The position numbers and the translations under genes were made by a program. The notes beneath the pieces are model-generated. The model saw nothing but the letters and a program-made list of their open reading frames with translations, had not been told where the DNA came from and did no database searches. Shown piece by piece: positions 17,457-24,877 of a stretch of 64,000 nucleotides of DNA. Each line of letters begins with the position of its first letter. The first letter of the stretch is position 1. The stretch is from G965218495 sp965218495 (lineage in GTDB: Bacteria; Bacteroidota; Rhodothermia; Rhodothermales; Bin80): positions 620,001 through 684,000 of the forward strand of contig OZ244626.1 of the NCBI GenBank assembly GCA_965218495.1, given 5' to 3'.

Positions 17457-19118
17457 ACAACGTGGAATCAAAAGTTCCGCGGCGCTGTCGCTCGATCGCG
17501 GCGGCGGACTGGAGCCTGGTGCCGCGTCGGGGTCTGCTGAAGGCGTGAGCGGTATGCAATGGCACACCGTGACGTCGGTCTTGCCGACGCGTACTTCGCT
17601 AACCAGTAGTCGAATCAGCTGCTGACGCTCCGTGATGGACAGTGCTTTTTCGCCTTCGGACATCCGCGCCAGGAATTGCTGCACACTATGGGCAAGCGTC
17701 AGGGTTGTCGAGCGGTCCAGCTCCTGGGCCTGCAGCGTTTTGAGCTCGGATTCAATCGCCCGCTGACGCGTACGCAACGGTCCGGTTCGCGTACGTAACG
17801 CATCCAGACTGAGCAGACTTTCCTGGTACGCGTCAATCAGCCGCCGGCTTTTTGCTTCACACTGGGTGCGCTCCTTCTGCAATTCGTCCCTACGGCGCTG
17901 TGCAGGACCTTGGTCCTTGGCCGCCTGGATGCGACGACGAATCTCGTTCTGAATGAGGTCGGGGCTCTTGAGCACCTCCATCACCGCATTCCACACCGCT
18001 TCGTCGAGATCCTGGACATTGGCGTAAGGGTTGTCACAGACCGCGCCGTCAGGAAAATGCCAGGAGTTGGTCCCCAAACACCGGTAGTAATGGTTGCGCA
18101 TGCCTTTGGGAGTGAGGCGCGACATCGCATACCCGCACTGCGCACAGACACAGAGTCCCTGCAAGAGCGTAGGCGTGCGCGTGTTGCGGGGGGAGAAGCG
18201 CCGGTTCGTCTTGCGTTGCGCTTGCGCACGCTGGAAGGTCTGCTCATCTACGATGGCGGGCACCGGCAGGATGATCCATTCTTCGCGCGGACGAGTCGTG
18301 CGCCCGTTCAAACGCCGGACGGCCCCCTTCTTGCTGCGTCCGATGCGATTGCGCCGAGCCCGACGGCCCGTGCTCATCGTCTTCTGGTAGGCGGCCCTGC
18401 CAATGTAGGCCTCGTTGCGCAGGATGACCGCCACCGTGGATATACTCCAATGCTTCCCATGCCGGGGCACGTAGCCCAAGGCGCGCAACTTGCGCGTTAC
18501 CGTCGTCATCGTGCCGCCTTTCTGGATATACAGCGAGAAAATCAGACGTACCACCGCTGCTTCGGCCGCGTTGATCACCAGCTGTGCTCCACAGGTCTCC
18601 GTCTTGCGGATCAGGTCATAGCCGTACGGGGGCCGGCTGATCATGTTCAGGGAGCCCTGGCGTGCCCGATAAATCTTGCCTCGGCGCGAGCGTTCGGCCA
18701 TCTGCGCACGTTCATACTCGGACAGTACGGACAGGATCTGGCGCAGCAGCACTTGCTGCGGCGTCGCCTCCTCGGGCGCTTCCACGAACACGAGCTTCGT
18801 GTCATAGCGCTCGAACTCTTCCTGCAGCAGTACCTGATAGGCAAACTTGCGGCTGACCCGGTCCGGCGACAAGGCCAGCACATACGCAAGCGCACCTTGG
18901 GCGACCTGGTCGCGCACAGCGTCCAGACCGGGACGATCCAGGCTCGCACCGCTGTAGCCGTTGTCGGTGAAGATCAACTCCGGCGCGATGGTCCAGCCCC
19001 GTTCACGCGCACTGGTGAGTACCGCCTCGAGCTGGCTCTCAATGGTCTGCTGCCGCCGCTGACTTTCGCTCGAGACGCGCACGTAGGCTGCCGCAATCTT
19101 TTGTGCTTCGTACTTCAT
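17331..19118 (-). CDS. Large serine recombinase with zinc ribbon
   Basis: Site-specific recombinase of 595 residues from the ATG at 19118 (MKYEAQKIAAAYVRVSS). The resolvase catalytic domain has the nucleophilic serine in YVRVSSESQ (about residues 16-17), conserved LSPDRVSRK, and YERAQMAERSRRGK. A recombinase domain follows (PPYGYDLIRK, WSISTVAVILRNEAYIG), then a zinc ribbon with CVCAQCGYAMSR and a later C pair, and a coiled coil (about residues 415-480). Its last ~42 codons lie outside the element in the interrupted transposase: the native frame has no stop before the element end. In-frame codons upstream of 19118 overlap the neighbouring small genes and were rejected. Confidence 0.85.
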   Translation of the reverse strand: MKYEAQKIAAAYVRVSSESQRRQQTIESQLEAVLTSARERGWTIAPELIFTDNGYSGASLDRPGLDAVRDQVAQGALAYVLALSPDRVSRKFAYQVLLQEEFERYDTKLVFVEAPEEATPQQVLLRQILSVLSEYERAQMAERSRRGKIYRARQGSLNMISRPPYGYDLIRKTETCGAQLVINAAEAAVVRLIFSLYIQKGGTMTTVTRKLRALGYVPRHGKHWSISTVAVILRNEAYIGRAAYQKTMSTGRRARRNRIGRSKKGAVRRLNGRTTRPREEWIILPVPAIVDEQTFQRAQAQRKTNRRFSPRNTRTPTLLQGLCVCAQCGYAMSRLTPKGMRNHYYRCLGTNSWHFPDGAVCDNPYANVQDLDEAVWNAVMEVLKSPDLIQNEIRRRIQAAKDQGPAQRRRDELQKERTQCEAKSRRLIDAYQESLLSLDALRTRTGPLRTRQRAIESELKTLQAQELDRSTTLTLAHSVQQFLARMSEGEKALSITERQQLIRLLVSEVRVGKTDVTVCHCIPLTPSADPDAAPGSSPPPRSSDSAAELLIPRCGQVIKNNGLRQAQERPLLLEERLLNRLVVLPEQVPDAVQFR

Positions 19119-19230
19119 GCGCCGCTGCCTTGCGCCGTGAGGTTCGGTGTTGCACCAGCAGCGCGTAGGCCTGCTCCAGGCGTTGGTGCGCCAGCCGGTT
19201 CGGTACGGATAACAGGCGAAGGGGGCCCAT
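19039..19230 (-). CDS. Possible small protein between RHH gene and serine recombinase
   Basis: Open frame of 63 residues beginning with ATG at 19230, immediately after the stop of the upstream small gene, and overlapping the start of the recombinase in another frame by 80 bases. The product (MGPLRLLSVPNRLAHQRLEQ onward) is basic and probably helical, but I recognise no family. The placement suggests translational coupling in a three-gene cassette. The overlap with the recombinase N terminus and the small size make it doubtful. Confidence 0.3.
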   Translation of the reverse strand: MGPLRLLSVPNRLAHQRLEQAYALLVQHRTSRRKAAAHEVRSTKDCGSLRARLERKSAAAADH

Positions 19231-19548
19231 TCACGGTGGATCGTTGTCCAACAAGCGTGCCAGGGCCCGGGCCACCAGTACACCGAGGCTCACGCCGGTA
19301 TGGCGCGCCCGGGCACGCACACGTGCGAGTAAGGCCGCAGGGATCCGGACGTTCAGGGGCGCGGTGGCCTCGGCACGAGCCAGAGAAGAATCCTCCTGCG
19401 CCGCGCGGACATAGCGCCAAGCCTGCGCTCTCGAGAGCGCGTACCGGGCCGCCAGCATTCGCGCCACCTCCGTAGCGCTGTGCTCTTGGCAGAGCGCTTG
19501 GGCTGTGGCCACGCGCGCGGCGCGTTCGGCTAGGGACGCTCGCTTCAT
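19231..19548 (-). CDS. Small DNA-binding protein (HTH plus RHH-like) of the serine-recombinase element
   Basis: First gene of the element, 105 residues from the ATG at 19548. The N-terminal half looks like a helix-turn-helix (SATEVARMLAARYALSRAQA, about residues 24-43). The C-terminal half has the sequence character of a ribbon-helix-helix or copG-like domain (LNVRIPAALLARVRARARHT, then GVSLGVLVARALARLL). It is likely a regulator or accessory end-binding factor for the recombinase encoded 112 bases downstream. Its position just inside the right inverted end supports belonging to the element. The assignment is from pattern only; no closer family is recognised. Confidence 0.6.
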   Translation of the reverse strand: MKRASLAERAARVATAQALCQEHSATEVARMLAARYALSRAQAWRYVRAAQEDSSLARAEATAPLNVRIPAALLARVRARARHTGVSLGVLVARALARLLDNDPP

Positions 19549-19656
19549 GTATCATAAGATACAACACGTATATGATCATTTTCAACTGATTCGCCGTGAG
19601 GGCCGGGCAATGACACGATCCAGACGCAATGGCGCTTTTGATTCCACGTTGTTACC

Positions 19657-20772
19657 AACACCCATTATCATGGCCAACAGCACGGCGAGTACCTGGCCTA
19701 CGGACGTTCGAAGCAAAAGCGTTCCGATTGTCCGCTGGTGACGCTCGGGCTGGTGCTCGATGGCGCGGGCTTCCCGCGCACCTGCGAGATCTTGCCCGGC
19801 AACGTCTCGGAGCCCGGCACGCTGCAGGACGCTATCGAGCGTCTGAACGCCAGCGTGGATGGCCAGAAGCCGACGGTGATCATGGATGCAGGGATCGCTA
19901 CGGAAGCGAACGTGTCCTGGCTGGCAGAACAGGGCTACGACTGGATCTGCGTGCACCGCGGCCGGCGGCCCCTGCCGCCAGAGCGGGAGCCTGACAGTAC
20001 GCTGACCACGCAGGCTGGTCATGCTGTACGCGTGTGGCAGTTGCAGCAGACGAAGCAGGAAGCGCTGCTCTATGCCGTCAGCGAAGCCAGAAAGCACAAG
20101 GAAGAGCAGATCCTCCAGCGCCGGCGCACGCTACTGGAGGCGGCCCTCACCTCGCTGCACGAAGGGCTGCAGAAGCCCTACCATACCAAGCGGCTCAAGA
20201 AGGTCGTAGAGCAGGTCGGACGCATAAAAGAGCGATATGCCCGCGTATCTCATCAGTACGAAGTGACGGTTGTAGAAGGGAGTGGCCCCAACGCCAAGGC
20301 CGTGAAGTTTGCACGCAAGACGCAGTGGGAGGAGGCCGATGCGGCCCTGGGGGGCTACGTGCTACGCACCAGTCAGACGGGATGGGACCTTAAGCACATT
20401 GTAGCCACGTATTGGCGGCTGTCCGAGGTGGAGGCCACCTTCCGCTCGTTGAAGTCGGAACTGGGGATGCGGCCGCTATACCACAGCAAGGACGCACGCA
20501 TCGCAGCGCACATCAGCATAGCCGTATATGCCTATCACGCCGTGCACCTGATCCGGACACGCTTGAAGGCGCAGGGCATCCACGCGAGCTGGAAGACGCT
20601 TCGCCAGCAGCTGAGCGCCTGGCAACGGGTGATGACGACCCTAAAGGACACCCAAGGCCAGGTGATTGTCAACGTGCAGGACGAGCGCCCAAGGGCAGAA
20701 CTGGCTCAGATAGCGCGGATCTGCGGCGTCACGCCCAGCCTGCATCGGCAACGCTACGTGCGCCAGGACTAA
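19657..20772 (+). pseudogene. IS1634-family transposase, 3' half
   Basis: Continuation of the gene broken at 17456. It resumes NTHYHGQQHGEYLAYGRSKQ, then TLGLVLDGAGFPRTCEILPG, the second catalytic aspartate in PTVIMDAGIATEAN, and the glutamate in VEATFRSLKSELGMRPLYH, ending ...HRQRYVRQD. The stop falls at 20772. An internal ATG at 19738 could start a C-terminal fragment, but without the first aspartate it would be inactive. GTAGTGCCA follows at 20796-20804 and also precedes the gene at 16677-16685, perhaps marking the element ends. Confidence 0.85.
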
Positions 20773-20804
20773 GGCAGGCGCACGGCGGAAGAAAAGTAGT
20801 GCCA

Positions 20805-21076
20805 AGCAGGCGGGAGTACACCCTTTTCTTATATGTGGAGAATGTGTCTACCTATACTGTTTGAGTCATAAAATGGCGAAGTCGAGCTATGTGGGCCCAA
20901 TTGCGTGCTCACACGCGGATTTTCGGGCGTAGGCAGGCTCTTGGAGTGACTTTCCGGGCACGATATCCCGCAGGTATCCTCTGATTGCACGCGTAAGCGG
21001 CGATCTTGGCAGGGTGCAACGCCTCAGAGCGTCCAGACAGCTGCGGGTTTTGCGTTATGCCAGCGTCAGCAGCGCG
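20805..21076. other. Spacer between IS1634-family and IS256-family elements
   Basis: No gene recognised. It should contain the 3' end of the IS256-family element, whose gene stops at 21077, but I could not match a terminal repeat between this stretch and the bases upstream of 24230. Confidence 0.3.
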
Positions 21077-21923
21077 CTACTGCGCGCGGCATCCAGCGCC
21101 AGGTGTTGCCTTTGCAGCCCTTTGGGGCTGGCAGACCGAATCCCCACTAACCCATCGACCCCCGGAGGTGGTCAGCACCTTGGTCAGCTCCTTCATGTCC
21201 TCCCGGCGTATCGGCTTCAGATTCGACTCGTACTGCATGAATATCGCCCCGCACCAGCGCTGACGCATCCCCGATGATCTCCAGCGCTTCACGTTCCGTG
21301 ATCGGTTCGCTATAATGCTGTTGAGGTTCTCGATGATGTTCGTCGTCTTCAGACTGTCTCTGACAGCCTGGTTCCGCACCCCCAACCGGTGAAGTGTCAG
21401 CGTATCCTCCAAACCCTCCTCCAGACTGCGTGCGGCTTTCGGACACGACTGCTGCAGCGCTCCATGCAGCGACACAAGCGCCGCCCGTGCCTCCTTGTAC
21501 GTGGGTAGCTCCCAAGCCGCCTGAAGCCGACGCTTCATATGCGTGGCCGCTGGCTCGTTTTTGATGTGACGCGTCACATTGGTACGCTTGTGCCATTGGC
21601 AGCGCTGGAATACGACCGCATTCCCAAACACCGCGCCGATCCCCTTGCGAAGCCCGCGGCTGCCGTCCACCTGTGCCAACAGCTTGTCGGTATGGGTGAA
21701 GCCCCGATGCAACAGATCCTGCAACAGCGATTCCACCTGCGCACTGTTCTCGGTACGGCTTTCCGCAAAGCCCAGGACGACCTTCTCGCCCTCGGTCGTG
21801 ATGCCCATCGCTACGATCATCTGCATATCGGCCAAATACTTGCCATCAAGCAGGAGCACCGCAAAGGTGTGCTGATCGAAGCGGCGCGTCTCAAATGCCT
21901 TCAGTAGCGCTGCCGTCTGCGTA
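21077..21923 (-). CDS. IS256-family (Mutator-type) transposase, exon 2
   Basis: C-terminal catalytic part of an IS256-family transposase. After the intron the protein resumes TQTAALLKAFETRRFDQHTF and carries the first aspartate (AVLLLDGKYLADMQ), the second (LLAQVDGSRGLRKGIG), the conserved VVFQRCQWHKRTNV, LEEGLEDTLTLHRLG, and the glutamate in KTTNIIENLNSII. All three acidic residues are present. With exon 1 (458 bases) and this exon (847 bases) the spliced frame is 1305 bases, i.e. 434 residues plus stop, normal for the family. The open frame extends upstream to 22009, but those residues come from intron domain VI, not transposase. Confidence 0.82.
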
Positions 21924-22807
21924 GTAGGGTCGGCGGGAGGCGCACCTGCCTTAGGATCCGGTGGCCATTCCGTCGCTTTCGCTCCGGGCCTCAGTCCGGC
22001 TTCCATCACCGTGTTTCCTCCCGCCGCCCACCGAACCGGGCGTACGGTTTTCCCGTACCCGGCTCTCCAGGCGGATCATGCCACTCGCACTCGGGCCGCT
22101 TCTCCTGCCGCATAGGACTTCCACTACGCAAGGAGCGACACGCTCCCTACAGCCACCCTATACCGCGGATAACGCGTTGCCAGGCCTGTTTACGCCCTGA
22201 CAACCCCGTACGCCAGCATCGCATAGAATGCGACTGGCCTACGGGTCCTTCACTTACGCATGTGGTGTCGCTGGATTCACCGACCCTGATCGGATAGTAG
22301 GCTATGCCATTATTTCCGGGGCCTTTCACCCTTTGAACACCGCTCCGCACCTGCGCCCCCTTCCCTCGGCGAGCATTACCCCGCTTCCACGGTAATACGG
22401 GCCACTCCGCCACCCTGTTGACCCGGCCTGGCTCTTGCGAGCTTCCAGTTGGTGTGCCCCACCATCAACAGGGTTCCCGTGTTGCGTCTTTTCTCATCTT
22501 CCGTACGTGCCAGTGCCATTACCCCGGCGAAAACAGCTCGGTGCCTGTGTCGCTCGCTTCCCGAACTGCCGGCGGCCTTCCCCTACTTCATGGAGGGTCG
22601 GCTTTCGCATTAGCAGTTTCGAGGCCTGCTCAGCATTCACTACGCGTTCCGGCCCGTACGTTCGCTGAATCGCAAAGCGATCCTTTTGCCAAAGTGCTTC
22701 AGTCCATGTCGTTACCTCCATAAACCGCCTTGGCCGCTACCACCTGGAGCGACAGATGATGGATGGGATTCGCACCCACCAGAGAAAAGCGCCTTATCAC
22801 GGCGCAC
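21924..22807 (-). ncRNA. ORF-less group II intron inside the IS256-family transposase gene
   Basis: Self-splicing intron RNA of 884 nt. The 5' end is GTGCGCC (GUGYG consensus), closing a GCGCC...GGCGC hairpin. Domain V lies at 22033-22065 with the catalytic AGC triad in GAGCCGGG, the complementary CCCGGTTC, a GA-rich loop and a 2-nt CG bulge. Domain VI is formed by GGCGGGAGG (complement of 22017-22025) and CCTCCCGCC (complement of 21932-21940), followed by GACCCTAC, where the A six bases before the end is the likely branch point. No maturase gene is present in domain IV. Removal joins ...GNVF-V-TQTAALL in frame. Splicing would need a maturase from elsewhere. Confidence 0.82.
22033..22065 (-). 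ncRNA. Group II intron domain V hairpin
   Basis: Thirty-three-nucleotide hairpin: GAGCCGGG and TACGG on the 5' side, an AAA-containing loop, then CCGTA, bulged CG and CCCGGTTC. The AGC catalytic triad and the 2-nt bulge are the defining features of domain V. It is part of the intron at 21924-22807. Confidence 0.82.
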
Positions 22808-23265
22808 ACGAAGACGTTGCCTATGCTGCTGGCACTCAACCCCATACTATCGGTGAAGACCTGGGCCGCCTGCCTGTAATTGCGCCGCGAGAGTCCACAC
22901 AGCAACCCCCTGGTCACGCTTTCCCGGTCCATAAGCCCACGCTTGCGCAAGAGGCGGTACGTTTGCAGAGGACGCTCCTTTCGGGTTCGTACATTCCGCA
23001 CGCGCGGAACGCGGACCGCAATGCGCTCCAAACCGACGCGGATGGAACCCGGGTTCGTCCCCCAGCGCTGAAAGCCTGTCTTATGGTGCTTCCCACGTGC
23101 GCCGCATATGAAGTGGGCCTCGGCTTCCATGACCCATGTGGCCATCTTGGTAAGAAGATCATCGAGATATCCAAGGCAGCTGGCCAGGCCGATGAAATTC
23201 CTTTGCGCAAGCCCCCGAAGGTCTTCGATGAGTGATTGATCCAGCATAGGGGTATGGGTCATCAT
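22808..23265 (-). CDS. IS256-family (Mutator-type) transposase, exon 1
   Basis: N-terminal DNA-binding part of the transposase, from the ATG at 23265 (MMTHTPMLDQSLIEDL). It shows HHKTGFQRWGTNPGSIRVG, VRVPRVRNVRTRKERPLQTY and GLSRRNYRQAAQVFTDSMGL followed by SASSIGNVF, matching the family region before the catalytic core. The gene starts inside the stop of the upstream dead paralogue (ATGA), so translation is probably coupled. The open frame continues into the intron to a stop at 22699, so unspliced RNA would give a 188-residue product with a foreign tail. Spliced, it joins exon 2 at 21923. Confidence 0.82.
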
Positions 23266-24230
23266 ACGGCGTTGAGGTTGATGAGACTCTCACGAAGTTG
23301 TGGCAGATGGGCCGCATGGGCCACACGGCGCAGCTGAGCCTCGTGTTCCAACAGCGCCAGTGCCATCTGTTCGCGTTGCTGGAAAACGGCGCTGGCCGGG
23401 GCCTGCAACCTGCGACCGATGGCATCCATGAAGCGCATCACGCGCAGCCCCCGGTCGAGCTTGAGCAGCATGCCCGTGCGTTGAATCGTCAGAGATTGCT
23501 CCAGGCCCTCCCATAGAACCTTCGCTGCGGACCGATTGACGCGCGTCAAGTCCTGGTGAATACGGGTGAGTGCGCGTTCAGCTTCCCGGGCATCGAACCC
23601 ATTCCATGCCTGGCGGAGGCGATTGCGATACACAGGAACAAGGTCTTCCGGAAGACCACAGGTGACTTGATCCAATAGCGTATTGAGACAGCGCTGTATA
23701 GCGACCCTGGGGCCGAACACCTGGCGCACCGCCGATTGCAGTCCCGTGCTGCTGGGCAGCACACAGAGCAGCCCGTCGGCGGCCGAAAGACCACGGTCGG
23801 ACAGCGACTGCACAAAGGACGTAAGAGCAGAGACGTTCTCAGGGTAGCACGCTACCAGGCCAAGTATGCGGCGATAGCCCGTAATGGTCAAACCCGCTCC
23901 AAGAACGATGTTAACGCCGCGTGGGCACAGCCCGCGCAGCCAGATCGCAACGATCGGGTCGTCTTGCAGACTGCGCGAATGCAACAGCTGCCACGCTTCA
24001 TTCAACTGCGCCAAGTCTGGCTTTGTGTCCTGGGCCGCAGCAGAAGCCTTGATCACTGCGGGCGGTGGCACCGGCTGCTGATGCGCTGCCGGAATGGGCC
24101 AGTCGGTGGTCAATTGTTGCAGTATGTGCGTGCAAAGCTTCATCAGAAGCCGCCGCGCGTCACCGGAGGGATTGATCTGGGCGTCTAAAGGCGCCTCAGT
24201 GCTCCCCAAATCAGGCTGTGAGGGGTTCAT
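23262..24230 (-). CDS. Catalytically dead IS256-type transposase paralogue, coupled to the transposase
   Basis: 322-residue protein directly upstream of, and overlapping by 4 nt (ATGA), the IS256-family transposase. From about residue 85 on it aligns with the transposase catalytic core: IVAIWLRGLCPRGVN against AVLLLDGKYLADMQ, LLCVLPSSTGLQSAVRQVFG against LLAQVDGSRGLRKGIGAVFG, VAIQRCLNTLL against VVFQRCQWHKR, and VLWEGLEQSLTIQRTG against SLEEGLEDTLTLHRLG. Both aspartates are replaced (R and P), the QRC-WH motif loses W and H, and no equivalent of the TTNIIEN glutamate is seen. The first ~110 residues are proline/glutamine-rich and unrelated to the transposase N terminus. The frame is long and intact, so it seems maintained. 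A role as inhibitor, partner or end-binding factor is inference. Confidence 0.75.
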   Translation of the reverse strand: MNPSQPDLGSTEAPLDAQINPSGDARRLLMKLCTHILQQLTTDWPIPAAHQQPVPPPAVIKASAAAQDTKPDLAQLNEAWQLLHSRSLQDDPIVAIWLRGLCPRGVNIVLGAGLTITGYRRILGLVACYPENVSALTSFVQSLSDRGLSAADGLLCVLPSSTGLQSAVRQVFGPRVAIQRCLNTLLDQVTCGLPEDLVPVYRNRLRQAWNGFDAREAERALTRIHQDLTRVNRSAAKVLWEGLEQSLTIQRTGMLLKLDRGLRVMRFMDAIGRRLQAPASAVFQQREQMALALLEHEAQLRRVAHAAHLPQLRESLINLNAV

Positions 24231-24254
24231 ATGATTGGAAAGGAATGGTGGAGA

Positions 24255-24857
24255 CTAGGGTCCACCTCCACAGCAACTTTCCAATTCCCAACTTGAATTT
24301 GTGCGATCCCCTCCCGTTTGGGCTGCCTTGACCTCACGGACTATCTCCGGCTCCATCGTTGCGGCGTAGTTGTCGCGAATGGCTGTGACCACCCACGCGC
24401 CGGGGTTCTTAATGGTCTCGGATGCCTCGGTGATGATCCCCTCCAACAGGGTGATATTGCGCTCTATGCGACCAGGGTCGGTCTTTTCCAGTGCCAAGAG
24501 CTCCTCATGCTTGTGCGCGGCTATCCCATGCTTGCGCATGCGCTCGACCAGTGGCAGTTCCAGCTCTGTGTACTCCCGCGCCGGTCGTTGAGGCTTTCGC
24601 AGGCGAGCCTTGCGCTCCTTGACTAGGGGGGATGTGACTGCCTGCGAGGGAAACTCCTGGGTCGCGACCTCCGGCACCTGGCGCGGTGGGAGGAAGTACT
24701 CTGGCGCGAACAGTGACGGGTTACGGTTGGGGTGAATGACAAACAGGATGTCAGTAATCCGGCGGTTTTTCCGTCGCAGATGCATCTCCAGACTGATGTT
24801 ACTGAGGGTGCTGACCTCCTTTATGGCAGGGTTCAGCCCTATGTGCCTATAATGCAC
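24255..24857 (-). pseudogene. Rep_3-family plasmid replication initiator, 5'-truncated remnant
   Basis: The 200-codon frame begins (from 24857) LNPAIKEVSTLSNISLEMHL then RRKNRRITDILFVI, which matches the second winged-helix of Rep_3/RepB-type initiators. The C-terminal part (ALEKTDPGRIERNITLLEGI, then IKNPGAWVVTAIRDNY) resembles the C-terminal extension of such initiators. The first winged helix is missing; the gene is cut close to the left end of an IS3-type element (24878). The last codons lie against the IS256-family element. This suggests a plasmid or plasmid-like element once integrated here. Family assignment is by pattern, not search. Confidence 0.55.
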
Positions 24858-24877
24858 GTTACACTTTTGCTTCAGAA

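Larger units (their letters stand above)
17457..19653 (-). mobile_element. Serine-recombinase insertion element with 18-bp inverted ends
   Basis: Bounded by a perfect 18-bp inverted repeat, ACAACGTGGAATCAAAAG at 17457-17474 and its complement at 19635-19652, with ACC on both sides (17454-17456 and 19654-19656). Excision restores the host transposase frame DLT|NTHYHG. It carries a small DNA-binding protein, a possible second small protein and the recombinase, all on the minus strand. Terminal inverted repeats with a short duplication are not the usual description for serine-recombinase elements. Confidence 0.82.
21077..24230 (-). mobile_element. IS256-family element with dead paralogue and internal group II intron (ends not defined)
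   Basis: Extent given as coding limits. In transcription order: a dead transposase-like gene (24230-23262), then by a 4-nt overlap the transposase exon 1 (23265-22808), an 884-nt group II intron (22807-21924) and transposase exon 2 (21923-21077). The element sits against a Rep_3 remnant on its upstream side. Terminal repeats were not identified. Confidence 0.6.

Noticed and set aside
17910..19475. 521-codon open frame antisense to the serine recombinase
   Set aside because: Shadow of the recombinase coding strand; no domain, and the opposite strand has clear catalytic motifs.
21924..22009. N-terminal extension of the IS256 transposase C-terminal frame (EAGLRPGAKATEWPP...)
   Set aside because: These codons fall in intron domain VI; family alignment resumes only at TQTAALL.
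22147..22413. 88-codon open frame in the intron
   Set aside because: Lies in group II intron RNA domains, with no protein features.
22809..22809. Alternative intron 5' end two bases upstream (GTGTG)
   Set aside because: With the 3' end fixed by the domain VI branch-point pattern at 21924, GTGTG gives an out-of-frame join; GTGCG restores the frame.
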